Shown here in pieces: positions 34,607-43,654 of a DNA stretch of 64,000 bases. This stretch comes from Congzhengia minquanensis (GTDB taxonomy: Bacteria; Bacillota; Clostridia; UBA1381; UBA9506), in contig NZ_JACRSU010000001.1 of the NCBI RefSeq assembly GCF_014384785.1, positions 186,001 through 250,000 of the forward strand, in the 5' to 3' direction. Under the pieces are notes generated by a model. It saw nothing but the letters and a program-made list of their open reading frames with translations. It made no database searches and was not told where the DNA came from. Both the position numbers and the translations under genes were made by a program. Every line of letters starts with the position of its first letter. The stretch's first letter is position 1.

Positions 34607-36934
34607 TCAGGCGAGCGCTATGTGCAGCACTTCATTCATGTCGTGTACGGGTTTAATGTCAATGTTTTCTTTCACGACCGGCTCTAATTCGTCAATATCC
34701 TTTTTGTTTTCCCAGGGGATAATAATGGTTTTTATGCCGGCGCGGTAGGCCGCCAGAGTTTTCTCCCGCAGGCCGCCAATGGGCAGCACCCTGCCGCGGA
34801 TAGTGATTTCGCCGGTCATGGCAACATCGTGCTTCACCTTTTTGCCGGACAAGGCCGACGTTAAGGCCGTTGCAATGGTAATTCCGGCAGACGGGCCGTC
34901 TTTCGGCGTGGCGCCCTCCGGCACATGAATATGAATATCCCGGTTTTGATAAAACTCCCCGTCAATATCTAAATTCTCGGCGTTAGCCCGCACGAAGCTT
35001 ACAGCGGCTTTGGCCGACTCTTTCATCACGTCGCCCAGCTGGCCGGTTAGCTCTAAGTTTCCCGTGCCCTGCATAACGTTCACTTCAACAGAAAGCGTGT
35101 CACCGCCCACCTGCGTCCAGGCCAGGCCGGTAACAATGCCTACCTCGTCCTTTTTGGATGCCTGTTCCCGCTCGAAAAGATGTTTGCCAAGAAATTCTTC
35201 CATGTTTCTCGCCGTTACACGTACTTTTGTTTCGGGATCGTCCACTAATAACAGCGCAGCTTTTCTGCAAATGTTTGCAATTTTACGCTCCAGCGTACGA
35301 ACGCCTGCCTCCCGGGTATAGTGTTCAATCACGGTGCGGATTGCGCCGTCGTTTATACTGATGTTGTCGTTCTTAAGTCCGTGCTTTTTCAGCTGTTTCG
35401 GCAAAAGGTGGCGTTTCGCTATGTGAAACTTTTCTTCCGACGTATAGCCCGGAAGCTCAATAATTTCCATTCTGTCCAAAAGAGGACGGGGAATGGTGTC
35501 TAACGTGTTAGCCGTAGCGATGAACAGTATGTTAGACAGGTCGAAATCAATTTCCATGAAATGGTCGCGAAACTTTGTGTTCTGCTCAGCGTCTAACACC
35601 TCTAAAAGCGCAGCCGAAGGGTCGCCTTTATAGTCCGACCCCATTTTGTCGATTTCATCGAACAGCATAAGTGGATTGTTGGTTCCTGCCTGTTTTAAAG
35701 CCGTTATAATTCTGCCTGGCATAGAACCGATATACGTTCTTCTGTGGCCGCGTATGTCCGCCTCGTCGCGGATGCCGCCTAAGGAAATGCGCACATAGGT
35801 TCTTCCCATGCTCTCAGCAATGGATTTCGCAATGGACGTTTTACCCACACCCGGAGGGCCCACAAGACACAAAATCGGGCCGGCCATGGTGCCGGTAATT
35901 TGTTTCACCGCCAGAAATTCCAAAATGCGCTCTTTCACCTTTTCTAATCCATAGTGGTCTTTTGCCAGTACAGCTTTCGCTTTTTTTATGCTAAGTGTGT
36001 CTTTCGTAACGTTGTTCCAGGGCAGATCGCAAACCCAAGTAAGATAGGTGCGAATTACATTAGACTCCGGGTTGCTGTAGGACATTTTCATAAACCGTTC
36101 CAGTTCTTTGTCGCACTTTTCGCGTACAGCTTCCGGCAGGTCTAATTCTGAAAGCTTTTGTTTATACTCCTCCGCCTCCAGCTCAACGCCCTCTTTGTCG
36201 CCCAGTTCCTCCTGAATGACCTTCATCTGTTCTCTTAAAAAATATTCCCGCTGGTTTTTATCAATATTGCTTTTTACTTTTTTATCAATTACGCTGTCGA
36301 TTTTTGCAATTTCCGTTTCGCGGATTAAAAGCGAAATTAAGTTTTCTACACGGGTTTTCACGTCCACCGTGTTTAAAATTTCCTGTTTATCGGAAAGCTT
36401 CAATGGCAAATTCGACGCTAAGTTGTCCGCCAGACGGGACGTGTCATCGGTGTTTTGCTGGGTAAACAAAAACTCACCGCTCACCTTGCGGTTAAACTCG
36501 CGGTAGTTCATAAACTCGTCAATGAGCTTTCTTTTTAAGGCCTCGTTCTCCAGTTCTTCTTCGTCAAATTCCTCGGGCTCAATTTCATCCACCAAAGACA
36601 CAAAATATGGCTTTGTTTTCAAAATTTCGCTGATTTTAGCCCGTTTTAACCCTTCCACTAAAACGCGCACCGTATTGTTGGGCATTTTTACCACCTGGGT
36701 AATTTTACAAATGGTGCCCATTGTTTCAATGTCCTCCGGCGCAGGGTTTTCTATTGTTATATCTTTTTGCATCGTCACAAATGCCAACTGTTTGTTCACC
36801 ATTGCATTTTCCAATGCTAAAATGGATTTTTCCCGGGCCATATCAAAATGAAGAAGCGTATTTGGGAACACCACAAGGCCGCGGACAACAATCATTGGCA
36901 AAGCTTGCGTCTGCTTCATGATTACCTGATTCAT
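34607..36934 (-). CDS. lon: ATP-dependent protease La (LonA)
   Basis: A 775-residue LonA. It has the N-terminal substrate-binding LON domain (about 10-205), a coiled helical linker, an AAA+ module with Walker [13 protein letters not shown] and Walker [14 protein letters not shown], and the C-terminal protease domain with the Ser-Lys dyad: Ser in GPSAGI (DGPSAG) and Lys in [18 protein letters not shown] at 36934 is chosen because GGAGG ends five bases before it; the alternative ATG 12 bases earlier would place the ribosome site inside the gene. It degrades misfolded and regulatory proteins. ysxC follows 11 bases on. Confidence 0.97.
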   Translation of the reverse strand: MNQVIMKQTQALPMIVVRGLVVFPNTLLHFDMAREKSILALENAMVNKQLAFVTMQKDITIENPAPEDIETMGTICKITQVVKMPNNTVRVLVEGLKRAKISEILKTKPYFVSLVDEIEPEEFDEEELENEALKRKLIDEFMNYREFNRKVSGEFLFTQQNTDDTSRLADNLASNLPLKLSDKQEILNTVDVKTRVENLISLLIRETEIAKIDSVIDKKVKSNIDKNQREYFLREQMKVIQEELGDKEGVELEAEEYKQKLSELDLPEAVREKCDKELERFMKMSYSNPESNVIRTYLTWVCDLPWNNVTKDTLSIKKAKAVLAKDHYGLEKVKERILEFLAVKQITGTMAGPILCLVGPPGVGKTSIAKSIAESMGRTYVRISLGGIRDEADIRGHRRTYIGSMPGRIITALKQAGTNNPLMLFDEIDKMGSDYKGDPSAALLEVLDAEQNTKFRDHFMEIDFDLSNILFIATANTLDTIPRPLLDRMEIIELPGYTSEEKFHIAKRHLLPKQLKKHGLKNDNISINDGAIRTVIEHYTREAGVRTLERKIANICRKAALLLVDDPETKVRVTARNMEEFLGKHLFEREQASKKDEVGIVTGLAWTQVGGDTLSVEVNVMQGTGNLELTGQLGDVMKESAKAAVSFVRANAENLDIDGEFYQNRDIHIHVPEGATPKDGPSAGITIATALTSALSGKKVKHDVAMTGEITIRGRVLPIGGLREKTLAAYRAGIKTIIIPWENKKDIDELEPVVKENIDIKPVHDMNEVLHIALA

Positions 36935-36981
36935 GCTTACCTCCATATAATTTGTTAAACCAGTGTATTATTTCTATTATA

Positions 36982-37794
36982 TCACGTTTCTGTGTCAATT
37001 ACAAGTTCATCCAGCTGTTTCCAGATGTCTGTGTTTTTATCTGTCACCAAAACCTCCAGCTCACTGCCGAACCGGTTTTCCAAAAGCTGTTTTACATACC
37101 CACAAAAAATGATTTCAGCCTGGTAATGGGGAACCTCCACCAGGGCCAAATCGTTTTCATAAGCAAACCGTGCCTGGTGATATTTCATGTCGCCGGACAC
37201 GAAACAGTCCGCACCCAGCTTCTTTGCCTCATAAATATAATCTGCCCCGCCGCCGTTAACCACCGCAATTTTGCGGATTTGTTTGTTTTCCGGGCCAATG
37301 TAACGCAAAGACTTAATATGAAACTCTGTTTTTATTCTGTCCAAAAGTTTAGAAAAAACAAGCTCGCCTTTTACATCTGCAATTCTTCCAATGCCGTTTT
37401 CACCGTCTCCCTCTATGGGAACGCGGTTTTGTGTTTCGGCGATTTTGTCTAAAAACAAATCGCCCAGCCCACATTTTACGCTGTCAAAATTGGTGTGCAT
37501 GGAAAAAAGCGCAATGTCGTCTTTAATCAGCGACAAAACTGTCCGTGAGACCGCGTCCTCACCCGTTATCCTGCCCAGCGGCCTAAAGATCAGCGGATGG
37601 TGGGACAAAACCAAATCCGCCTGTTTTTCCCGGGCGTCAATGGCCACAATCTCGTCTGTGTCTAAGGTAACAAGCACCTTCCGAATTTCTTTTTCTTTCT
37701 CTCCAATTAACAGCCCGACGTTATCATAGCTTTCCGCCAGGTGCGGCGGCGCAGTCAGATTTAAAAAGTCTATAATGTCCGTTAATTTTACCAT
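36982..37794 (-). CDS. Nif3-like dinuclear metal-centre protein
   Basis: A 270-residue member of the NIF3/DUF34 family, whose bacterial members bind two metals with conserved His and Glu and are linked to GTP cyclohydrolase I-like and folate-related chemistry; the role remains unsettled. Metal ligands are in VLSHHPLIFRPL (His pair), MHTNFDSVKCGLGD, and near the C-terminus VEVPHYQAEII. The protein is short: it lacks the inserted ring-forming domain of the 370-residue YqfO type, having only about 90 residues between the halves. It overlaps trmK by seven bases, a pairing that is common in Firmicutes. Confidence 0.9.
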   Translation of the reverse strand: MVKLTDIIDFLNLTAPPHLAESYDNVGLLIGEKEKEIRKVLVTLDTDEIVAIDAREKQADLVLSHHPLIFRPLGRITGEDAVSRTVLSLIKDDIALFSMHTNFDSVKCGLGDLFLDKIAETQNRVPIEGDGENGIGRIADVKGELVFSKLLDRIKTEFHIKSLRYIGPENKQIRKIAVVNGGGADYIYEAKKLGADCFVSGDMKYHQARFAYENDLALVEVPHYQAEIIFCGYVKQLLENRFGSELEVLVTDKNTDIWKQLDELVIDTET

Positions 37795-38498
37795 AACGTG
37801 CAGGCCTCCTTAATTTTATTCATTTCATTTCGCAAAAACAAAAACCATTCCTGCTTTTGGGCTGCTTCCTCACCTTTGGCAAATTGTAATGAAGCAATTG
37901 CACGGCCTAACTCATACATCTTTCCGTCTAATAACTCCGAAAGCAGCGGATCACGGTTTTCTATTAATTTTTCCCCTATGTAATAATGAATTTCCTTTTC
38001 AATTCTCATTTGTCCCCGGACAACTGACATAATGGTATATATTTTGTTCTCTTCCTTCGCCAGACACTCGTCTTGAATGAAGAATCCATTTTGCTCTAAA
38101 AACTTTCTGGTTTCTTCAATGGCCGTCATCGGCTGGAGAACATAGTGTTTTATTGAGGAATAAAGATGCGCTGCATTCTCTAAAATCTGGTTAATTAAAA
38201 TTCCGCCCATTCCGGCAATCACCACCGTGTCCGCCTCATTCGGCTCCAGCGCCGCCAGCCCGTCAGACAGTTTGGTACGGATTTTTGTTTCTAAGCCAAA
38301 TTTCCTGATATTTTCTTCTGCCCGCAAAATCGGACCCTGGTTAATATCCATTGCCACAGCACCCGGGCAAACGCCGTTCTTTACAAGCCAGATGGGAATA
38401 TAGGCATGGTCTGTCCCCACGTCGGCCACTGTTGCGCCGCAGGAAACAAACCCAGCCGCGGACATGAGCCTGGGCGTCATCATTTTGTTAATATCCAT
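37788..38498 (-). CDS. trmK: tRNA (adenine-22-N1)-methyltransferase
   Basis: A 236-residue class I SAM-dependent methyltransferase that makes m1A22 in tRNA. The SAM site begins VADVGTDHAYIPIWLV, followed by AMDINQGPILRAEENI and the catalytic VVIAGMGGILINQIL. A C-terminal helical coiled-coil region near 185-236 is typical. ATG at 38498 is chosen because it gives the usual MTPRL-containing N-terminus close to the start; a TTG 24 bases earlier lies inside the tautomerase gene. The gap to that gene is two bases, and no strong ribosome site is seen, so coupling is likely. Confidence 0.93.
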   Translation of the reverse strand: MDINKMMTPRLMSAAGFVSCGATVADVGTDHAYIPIWLVKNGVCPGAVAMDINQGPILRAEENIRKFGLETKIRTKLSDGLAALEPNEADTVVIAGMGGILINQILENAAHLYSSIKHYVLQPMTAIEETRKFLEQNGFFIQDECLAKEENKIYTIMSVVRGQMRIEKEIHYYIGEKLIENRDPLLSELLDGKMYELGRAIASLQFAKGEEAAQKQEWFLFLRNEMNKIKEACTLW

Positions 38499-38500
38499 GC

Positions 38501-38845
38501 TTAAAAGTTGCTTCCGTTCCAACCCCAGTGGGCAACTTCTTCATATTTCACATAGGTGTTTGCGCCGTCGATGCCCAGTTCTTCCTTTAATATATCGCAA
38601 ATTTGTTTTGTAAGCATTGTTAAATGCTCCCGGTCAGACGTTCCGAACAGCTTCACTTCCACAAAGGCCATAGGTTCGCCGGTTTTTCCTCCGAAATACA
38701 TGGTGGCGTCTCCTTCAAAGCCCAGCATCAAATGTGCCTCAGACTTTCCGGGAATGGTGGTAATGGCCGTTCCAAACCGTTTTGCAAGAGCGGCTTTTTT
38801 CTCCTCTGTAAGCGTCTTCGTTGTCTTTGTCCCAATATATGGCAT
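38501..38845 (-). CDS. MIF/phenylpyruvate tautomerase-family protein
   Basis: A 114-residue member of the tautomerase superfamily resembling macrophage migration inhibitory factor. The catalytic N-terminal Pro is residue 2 (MPYIGTKT). Other family features are LGFEGDATMYFGG and the C-terminal NTYVKYEEVAHWGWNGSNF (trimer edge). The substrate and role in bacteria are unknown. AGGAG precedes the ATG at 38845, and it has its own consensus promoter. It heads the minus-strand unit with trmK and the Nif3-family gene. Confidence 0.9.
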   Translation of the reverse strand: MPYIGTKTTKTLTEEKKAALAKRFGTAITTIPGKSEAHLMLGFEGDATMYFGGKTGEPMAFVEVKLFGTSDREHLTMLTKQICDILKEELGIDGANTYVKYEEVAHWGWNGSNF

Positions 38846-38878
38846 GTTTATCCACTCCTATTCGATTATCATGAAAAC

Positions 38879-38907
38879 AGTATAGCATAATAAAAAAAAA
38901 GTGTCAA
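38879..38907 (-). promoter_or_regulatory. SigA promoter of the tautomerase-trmK-nif3 unit
   Basis: On the minus strand TTGACA (38902-38907), a 17-base spacer and TATACT (38879-38884), 33 bases before the ATG. Confidence 0.85.
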
Positions 38908-38923
38908 TAAAGTTAAAATACTG

Positions 38924-38952
38924 TTTACATTTCGGCAATTTTATTGTATAAT
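38924..38952 (+). promoter_or_regulatory. SigA promoter of the AraC-type regulator
   Basis: TTTACA (38924-38929), a 17-base spacer and TATAAT (38947-38952). It is back to back with the tautomerase promoter; the -35 boxes are only 16 bases apart, so the two may compete or share a regulator. Confidence 0.85.
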
Positions 38953-38994
38953 AAAACAAATTTCATTAATTTTTGTTGGAAAGGTGTGTTCTCT

Positions 38995-39939
38995 ATGCCA
39001 AACAGCGACCAGCTTCCCCGCGCGTGGGACGAATTGGTAGAAAAACTAACCTATATGCCGGCCATAGTGAAAACAATTGAAAAAATTCACGACACCAACT
39101 GGTCGATGACTGCAAACCGCCACGACCATTTTGAAATGGTTTATATAAAAAAAGGGACTGCTGTTTTTCAAATTGAGGGGATCGATGTCAGCATGACGCC
39201 GCACTCCATTGTCATTATCAAGCCCGGCAGGTCGCATAAGTTTGTGGTGAAATCCGACGTGTGCGAGTTCATTGTGCTGAGCTTTACCTTTAAAACCCAG
39301 AAAAATGAGCTTGACAGCCACGTGTCGCTTACGGATTTTATTGAATATATTGAAGATGAGGCCACCGGCGATTACCTGCATTTAACGCTGTCTAAGAAAA
39401 ACGACATTGTTCACGTAATGAACCGAATTTTAAGGGAGCGCATGAAATATCAGGTGTGGGGCGATTTTTTAAGCTGTTTGTTAATTATTGAGCTGTTTGT
39501 GCTCCTTTCCCGTACTCTTAAGCAGGAGTGGGAACAGAGTGCAAAAAACCGTAATTTGAAACTTCACGAGCTGTTAGGCATTGCAAAGGAATATATCGAC
39601 AACAACTACGACAAGGATTTGACGTTAACTCAAGTTGCCAAATATATTTATCTTTCCGACAGTTATTTTGCGCATTCTTTTAAAGATAAATTCGGAATCA
39701 GCCCCAAAAGTTATATTTTAAAGGTGCGCATTGAGGCAGCAAAGGAATATTTGCAGAATACCGACGTAAAAGTGGCGGACGTTGCAAAAATGGTTGGGTT
39801 TTCCAGCCAGCAGCGGTTTAATGATATTTTCAGAAAGCACGAGAACGTAACGCCGCTGTCTTATCGTCAAAAGTGTAAGATTGACCGTTTAAACGTAAGC
39901 GACTATCAAAACCGCATTCCGCCGAAAGACGCCGAATAG
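38995..39939 (+). CDS. AraC-family transcriptional regulator
   Basis: A 314-residue regulator with an N-terminal cupin-like sensor (about 25-110, with RHDHFEMVYIKKGTAVFQIEG and IIKPGRSHKF) and a C-terminal pair of helix-turn-helices. The first HTH contains LTLTQVAKYIYLSDSYFAHSFK in part (LTQVAKYIYLSDSYFAHSF), the second VADVAKMVGFSSQQRFNDIF, followed by the signature TPLSYRQK. This layout is that of sugar-responsive AraC proteins. ATG at 38995 has GGAAAGG before it; an earlier in-frame ATG lies in the promoter. No sugar gene is adjacent, so its target is unknown; the divergent tautomerase unit is the nearest candidate. Confidence 0.92.
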   Translation: MPNSDQLPRAWDELVEKLTYMPAIVKTIEKIHDTNWSMTANRHDHFEMVYIKKGTAVFQIEGIDVSMTPHSIVIIKPGRSHKFVVKSDVCEFIVLSFTFKTQKNELDSHVSLTDFIEYIEDEATGDYLHLTLSKKNDIVHVMNRILRERMKYQVWGDFLSCLLIIELFVLLSRTLKQEWEQSAKNRNLKLHELLGIAKEYIDNNYDKDLTLTQVAKYIYLSDSYFAHSFKDKFGISPKSYILKVRIEAAKEYLQNTDVKVADVAKMVGFSSQQRFNDIFRKHENVTPLSYRQKCKIDRLNVSDYQNRIPPKDAE

Positions 39940-39943
39940 CAAG

Positions 39944-39977
39944 AAAAAAGCCGCCCTATAAAAAGGGCGGCTTTTTT
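39944..39977. terminator. Bidirectional terminator after the AraC gene and the Asn/Gln-rich gene
   Basis: A 14-bp stem (AAAAAAGCCGCCCT with AGGGCGGCTTTTTT) around six bases. It lies four bases past the araC-type stop and 14 bases past the stop of the convergent Asn/Gln-rich gene. Confidence 0.88.
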
Positions 39978-39991
39978 GAACTTCTCTAAAA

Positions 39992-40138
39992 TTAGAACTG
40001 TTCCCTATTCTGATTTTTGTTCTGATTTTGATTGTTCTGGTTTCTGTTTTGGTTGTTGTTCTGGTTATTTTGGTTCTGATTCTGGTTCTGGTTATTCTGG
40101 TTTCTGTTTTGGTTGTTGTTCTGATTCTGATTGTTCAT
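39992..40138 (-). CDS. Asn/Gln-rich 48-residue protein, probable spore protein
   Basis: A 48-codon ORF starting MNNQNQNNNQ and ending NREQF. It has a very strong ribosome site (GGGAGG, 7 bases before the ATG), its own terminator and a consensus SigG promoter at 40197-40226. Of 48 residues, 26 are Asn and 15 Gln; the rest are two or three each of Arg and single others. There is no Cys, Trp or Tyr. This resembles gamma-type small acid-soluble spore proteins, amino-acid stores also rich in Asn and Gln, though it lacks their typical repeats and GPR site. The coding DNA is an imperfect 60-base tandem repeat. The opposite strand reads as a Cys-rich frame with no ribosome site and is a shadow. Confidence 0.72.
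   Translation of the reverse strand: MNNQNQNNNQNRNQNNQNQNQNQNNQNNNQNRNQNNQNQNKNQNREQF
40037..40123. repeat. Imperfect 60-base tandem repeat inside the Asn/Gln-rich gene
   Basis: The string CTGGTTTCTGTTTTGGTTG begins at 40037 and again at 40097 and continues identically for several bases beyond. The 60-base period equals 20 codons, so it encodes a repeated Asn/Gln block and can change length by slippage without shifting the frame. Confidence 0.7.
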
Positions 40139-40171
40139 TTTTTTCCTCCCAAAGCTTGGTTAAAGTATTAT

Positions 40172-40193
40172 TTGAGCACACTTTTGCGCTCAA
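40172..40193 (-). promoter_or_regulatory. Hairpin near the 5' end of the Asn/Gln-rich transcript
   Basis: A 9-bp stem (TTGAGCGCA with TGTGCTCAA on the minus strand, one G-U pair) with a 4-base loop. It spans the predicted SigG start and lies about 65 bases past rho, so it may be the end of the rho transcript rather than a leader element. Confidence 0.4.
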
Positions 40194-40196
40194 TAC

Positions 40197-40226
40197 TATT
40201 ATGCAAAATACGCTTTGGAATTATAC
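40197..40226 (-). promoter_or_regulatory. Consensus SigG (forespore) promoter
   Basis: On the minus strand GTATA (40222-40226), fitting -35 GHATR, then an 18-base spacer and CATAATA (40197-40203), fitting -10 CATWMTA fully. The start would lie about 50 bases before the Asn/Gln-rich ORF, which is the only gene before the next terminator. Confidence 0.65.
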
Positions 40227-40255
40227 GAAAAAATTTTTTAAATCAAATTATTTTG

Positions 40256-41677
40256 TCAAAACCTGTTTTTCCTGCCCCGGTCGTACGACCGCAAAATCAG
40301 CTCCACAAACTCCTCGTTATCCTTTGTACGGATTAAGTTGTTAATCAGCTGTTCCGTCACGTCCTGGGTAGTTTGACTGGAAAGCTCCCGGCGAACGGCC
40401 CAAACCGCCTCAAGTTCCTTTGGCGTTTGCAGCAGTTCTTCTTTTCTTGTGCCGGATTTGTTGATGTCAATGGCAGGGAAAATCCGTTTTTCCTGAAGCT
40501 TTCTGTCTAAGTGCAGCTCCATATTGCCCGTACCCTTAAACTCTTCAAAAATCACGTCGTCCATGCGGCTGCCCGTTTCAATCAGCGCGGTAGCCAAAAT
40601 GGTGAGGCTGCCGCCGTTTTCAATATTTCTTGCCGCGCCGAAAAACTTTTTCGGTTTGTGCAGGGCACTGGGGTCAAGCCCGCCTGAGAGCGTTCTGCCC
40701 GAGGGAGGCACAGTTAAGTTATATGCCCGGGCAAGCCTGGTAATAGAGTCTAACAGCACAACAACGTCCTTATTCTGCTCCACCAGACGCTGGGCGCGTT
40801 CTAACACAATTTCGGCCACCTTTGCATGGTGTTCCGGCACCTGGTCGAAGGTGGAATATACCACGTCGCCGGAAATCGACCGCTTCATGTCTGTCACTTC
40901 CTCAGGTCGCTCGTCAATTAAAAGCACAATCAACGTAATTTCCGGATGGTTTGCTTCAATGTTGTTGGCAATATTTTTTAAAAGCGTTGTTTTACCGGCT
41001 TTCGGCGGTGCAACAATTAAGCCCCTCTGCCCTTTTCCTATGGGGGCTATTAAATCCACCAGCCGCATGGCATAGTCCCTCTGGTTGTTTTCCAGCCGGA
41101 TTCGCTCTGTGGGAAAAATGGGTGTTAAATATTCAAAAGGCTTGCGGCGAATTGCTTTGTCAGGTGTGTCGTCGTTCACATGCTGCACAAAAATCAGCGC
41201 CGGAAACTTTTCCTCCTCTTTCGGCAGGCGGGCAATACCCGTCACCTTGTCGCCGGTTTTTAAGTTAAACCGGCGGATTTGCGTAGGCGAAACGTAAACG
41301 TCTTTCGGCGTAGAAAGGTAGTTTTCCCCGCGCAGAAAGCCAAATCCATTGTCCGGCAGCACCTCTAAAATCCCGCCTACGATATTGTCGGAGCCGGAAA
41401 CAGTGAGCTCCGGGCGCTTTTGCCCGGCCTTTTTAGCAGGTGCCTTGTTTTCCTGTTTTACTGCACCATTTTGTTCGGTTTTTGAGGCTTCCGCAGTGAC
41501 TGTTGTTTCCGCCGTTTTCTCAACCGCTTTTACCTCCGATTCAGCAGAAGGGCAGGCTTTTGGCGTTTCCGAAATGGCCGCAATCAGCTCGTCCTTTTTA
41601 TATTTGGTAATACTTTTTATGCCAATTGCTTTTGCGATTTCACGCAAATCCTGTAATTTTTTATTTGATAAATCCAT
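40256..41677 (-). CDS. rho: Transcription termination factor Rho
   Basis: A 473-residue hexameric RNA helicase that ends untranslated transcripts. The N-terminal Rho_N helical domain ([17 protein letters not shown]) is followed by an insert of about 70 residues rich in Glu, Ala, Lys and Thr (residues 35-95). Then comes the cold-shock-like RNA-binding domain ([25 protein letters not shown], core [11 protein letters not shown]). The ATPase part has Walker [12 protein letters not shown], the Q-loop [20 protein letters not shown] and the R-loop SGGLDP. The start is the ATG at 41677 behind GGAGG. It appears monocistronic. The acidic-basic insert is common in high-GC and some clostridial Rho proteins. 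Confidence 0.97.
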   Translation of the reverse strand: MDLSNKKLQDLREIAKAIGIKSITKYKKDELIAAISETPKACPSAESEVKAVEKTAETTVTAEASKTEQNGAVKQENKAPAKKAGQKRPELTVSGSDNIVGGILEVLPDNGFGFLRGENYLSTPKDVYVSPTQIRRFNLKTGDKVTGIARLPKEEEKFPALIFVQHVNDDTPDKAIRRKPFEYLTPIFPTERIRLENNQRDYAMRLVDLIAPIGKGQRGLIVAPPKAGKTTLLKNIANNIEANHPEITLIVLLIDERPEEVTDMKRSISGDVVYSTFDQVPEHHAKVAEIVLERAQRLVEQNKDVVVLLDSITRLARAYNLTVPPSGRTLSGGLDPSALHKPKKFFGAARNIENGGSLTILATALIETGSRMDDVIFEEFKGTGNMELHLDRKLQEKRIFPAIDINKSGTRKEELLQTPKELEAVWAVRRELSSQTTQDVTEQLINNLIRTKDNEEFVELILRSYDRGRKNRF

Positions 41678-41793
41678 AAAATTCCTCCGATATGAAGTTT
41701 AAAATAAACGAAAAGCGGGATAGTAGCTCATGCTAAGAAAAGAAAATTTAAGATAAAGTTTGACAATAACAAATTCAGAAGCAAAATAACGGT

Positions 41794-41818
41794 TTCCGCA
41801 GCGCTAAACGCTGCGGAA
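41794..41818 (-). terminator. Hairpin after ilvE
   Basis: A perfect 10-bp stem TTCCGCAGCG with CGCTGCGGAA around five bases, 20 bases past the ilvE stop. The T run after it is poor, so termination may be partial. Confidence 0.55.
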
Positions 41819-41838
41819 CACACATTTATCGTTTAAGC

Positions 41839-42900
41839 TTAAATTTTATAGGTGAAATTATATTTGTCTTCAATTGCGCCTTTCTGCATTCCGGTGATGG
41901 TGTCATACAACATTTGCGAAACCTCTCCGATTTCGTTGTTGTTAATCACCATTTTCTCGCCCTTATAGCAAAGCTCGCCCACAGGAGAAATGACAGCGGC
42001 GGTTCCGGTGCCGAACACCTCTTCTAACTTGCCGTTTTTATAAGCCTCGTGAACCTCGTCAATAGAAATTTTGCGTTCCGTAACCTTGTAGCCGCTTCCC
42101 CTTAACACCTCGATTACCGAGTCCCGGGTAATGCCGCCTAAAATGCTGCCGTTTAAAACAGGTGTTACAACTTCGCCGCCGATTTTAAAGAAAATGTTCA
42201 TCGCGCCAACTTCTTCCACATACTTTTGCTCCACACCGTCCAGCCAGAGCACCTGGGAATACCCTTTCTTTTCTGCAACTTCCTGGGCCTTTAAGCTGGC
42301 AGCGTAGTTGCCGGCTGTTTTCGCCGCGCCGATACCGCCGCGCACTGCACGGACATATTCGCTCTCAACCCAAATTTTAACAGGAGAAAGTCCGCCGGCA
42401 TAGTAAGAACCCACAGGGCTTAAGATAACAATGAATTTATATGTATGGGACGGGTGAACGCCCAGCGCGTTGTCTGTTCCGAACACAAAGGGGCGGATGT
42501 AGAGAGATGTTCCCTCGCCCTCGGGAATCCAGTCTTTGTCCAGGAGAACAAGCTGGCGAATTGCGTCAACGGCAAAATCTTCATCAATCTGCGGAATACA
42601 AAGCCTGTCGTTCGACCGGTTCATGCGCTTCATATTTTCATACGGCCGATATAAAAGCACGCCGCCGTCAGCGCCTTTGTAAGCTTTTAAGCCTTCAAAA
42701 ATAGACTGTCCGTAATGAAACACCATACAGGAGGGCTCAAACTCAAACGGGCCGTAAGGAATAATTCTTGCGTCGTGCCAGCCCTTTTCCACACTATAGT
42801 CCATAACGAACATGTGGTCTGTAAAATATTTTCCGAAACCTAAGGCGTTTGCAGCCGGTTTCTCTTTCGGTGTTGTTGTTTTCACAATTTTAATTTCCAT
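41839..42900 (-). CDS. ilvE: Branched-chain amino acid aminotransferase
   Basis: A 353-residue fold-type IV PLP enzyme, the final step of Leu, Ile and Val synthesis or the first step of their breakdown. It is of the longer BCAT type (type II): [37 protein letters not shown], and the PLP-Lys region [21 protein letters not shown], followed by [22 protein letters not shown] (core [14 protein letters not shown]). The phosphate site [10 protein letters not shown] is also clear. The ATG at 42900 has GGAGG upstream. No other ilv or leu gene is adjacent. Its upstream neighbour is cvpA, 69 bases away. Confidence 0.95.
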   Translation of the reverse strand: MEIKIVKTTTPKEKPAANALGFGKYFTDHMFVMDYSVEKGWHDARIIPYGPFEFEPSCMVFHYGQSIFEGLKAYKGADGGVLLYRPYENMKRMNRSNDRLCIPQIDEDFAVDAIRQLVLLDKDWIPEGEGTSLYIRPFVFGTDNALGVHPSHTYKFIVILSPVGSYYAGGLSPVKIWVESEYVRAVRGGIGAAKTAGNYAASLKAQEVAEKKGYSQVLWLDGVEQKYVEEVGAMNIFFKIGGEVVTPVLNGSILGGITRDSVIEVLRGSGYKVTERKISIDEVHEAYKNGKLEEVFGTGTAAVISPVGELCYKGEKMVINNNEIGEVSQMLYDTITGMQKGAIEDKYNFTYKI

Positions 42901-42969
42901 TTTAAAGCCTCCATATTTTTTTATCTGTTATTCATTATACCTCTGTTGAATTTCATTGTCAAACAGGAA

Positions 42970-43632
42970 TTAGCCTTTATAGATAAAATCCAAAAGAACA
43001 TTATCATTATACATCACTTTAGCAAATTCCGAGTATTTTATTGCACGGGAAAGAGCCCCGTCCGGTGCCATAGATGCAGCAAATGTCACAAAAGCCAGCA
43101 GCACATAAACGAAAAGCAAACCGCGAAACAAACCAAACAACGCTCCCAAAAGAGAGTCTCCCCAGCCAATGATAGGGAGCTTGTGAATGAGCCCCGCCGC
43201 ACCGGCGACAATCATCAGCAGAAACCGCGCCAGCACAAACACGCAGAGCATGCTGACAAGCTTTACAACAGATGATGCAACCGTGTCTGCAACAGAAGAC
43301 GCAACTGCGTCGGACGCTGTGTCGATGTTCTTTTCCAAATGATTTGTAAAGTCTCTCGGTAAATTGAGTTTGCCTGTTCCGAAATCAGACAAGCGGCCGG
43401 TATTCTCCTGGGGAACCTGAATCACGGCGGCGGTGTTGTCATATACCGTGTCGTAAACAGGAGTTTTCATAATCAGCTCCGCGGCATATGGGTAAAGCGT
43501 CATGGCCAAAATGAGCGAAATTACCATTGCCGCAAGGCCTGTAACGGTTCTTAAAAATCCCTTTTTGAAGCCGAATAATATGGATAAAACGATAATCAGA
43601 AGCACAGCAAGATCTAAATAGTTAATGCTCAC
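42970..43632 (-). CDS. CvpA-family membrane protein
   Basis: A 220-residue protein of the CvpA/colicin V production family, with about four membrane helices (near 7-25, 30-48, 120-145 and 163-185). The N-terminal LDLAVLLIIVLSILFGFKKGFLRTV and the central GWGDSLLGALFGLFRGLLFVY (core DSLLGALFGLFRG) are family hallmarks. The family is conserved but poorly understood; roles in envelope stress and purine-linked phenotypes have been reported. The start is GTG at 43632 with GGAGG six bases before it. It follows the DUF5711 gene by 22 bases. Confidence 0.86.
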   Translation of the reverse strand: MSINYLDLAVLLIIVLSILFGFKKGFLRTVTGLAAMVISLILAMTLYPYAAELIMKTPVYDTVYDNTAAVIQVPQENTGRLSDFGTGKLNLPRDFTNHLEKNIDTASDAVASSVADTVASSVVKLVSMLCVFVLARFLLMIVAGAAGLIHKLPIIGWGDSLLGALFGLFRGLLFVYVLLAFVTFAASMAPDGALSRAIKYSEFAKVMYNDNVLLDFIYKG

Positions 43633-43654
43633 AGCGCGCCTCCTTTACAAAAAG

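Noticed and set aside
40037..40123. CRISPR-like repeat
   Set aside because: Only two 60-base copies lie inside a coding repeat, with no spacers or cas genes.
39976..40344. Plus-strand Cys/Ser/Gly-rich 122-codon frame and a Val/Leu-rich 102-codon frame
   Set aside because: Both are shadows of the Asn/Gln-rich gene on the minus strand, which alone has a ribosome site, promoter and terminator.
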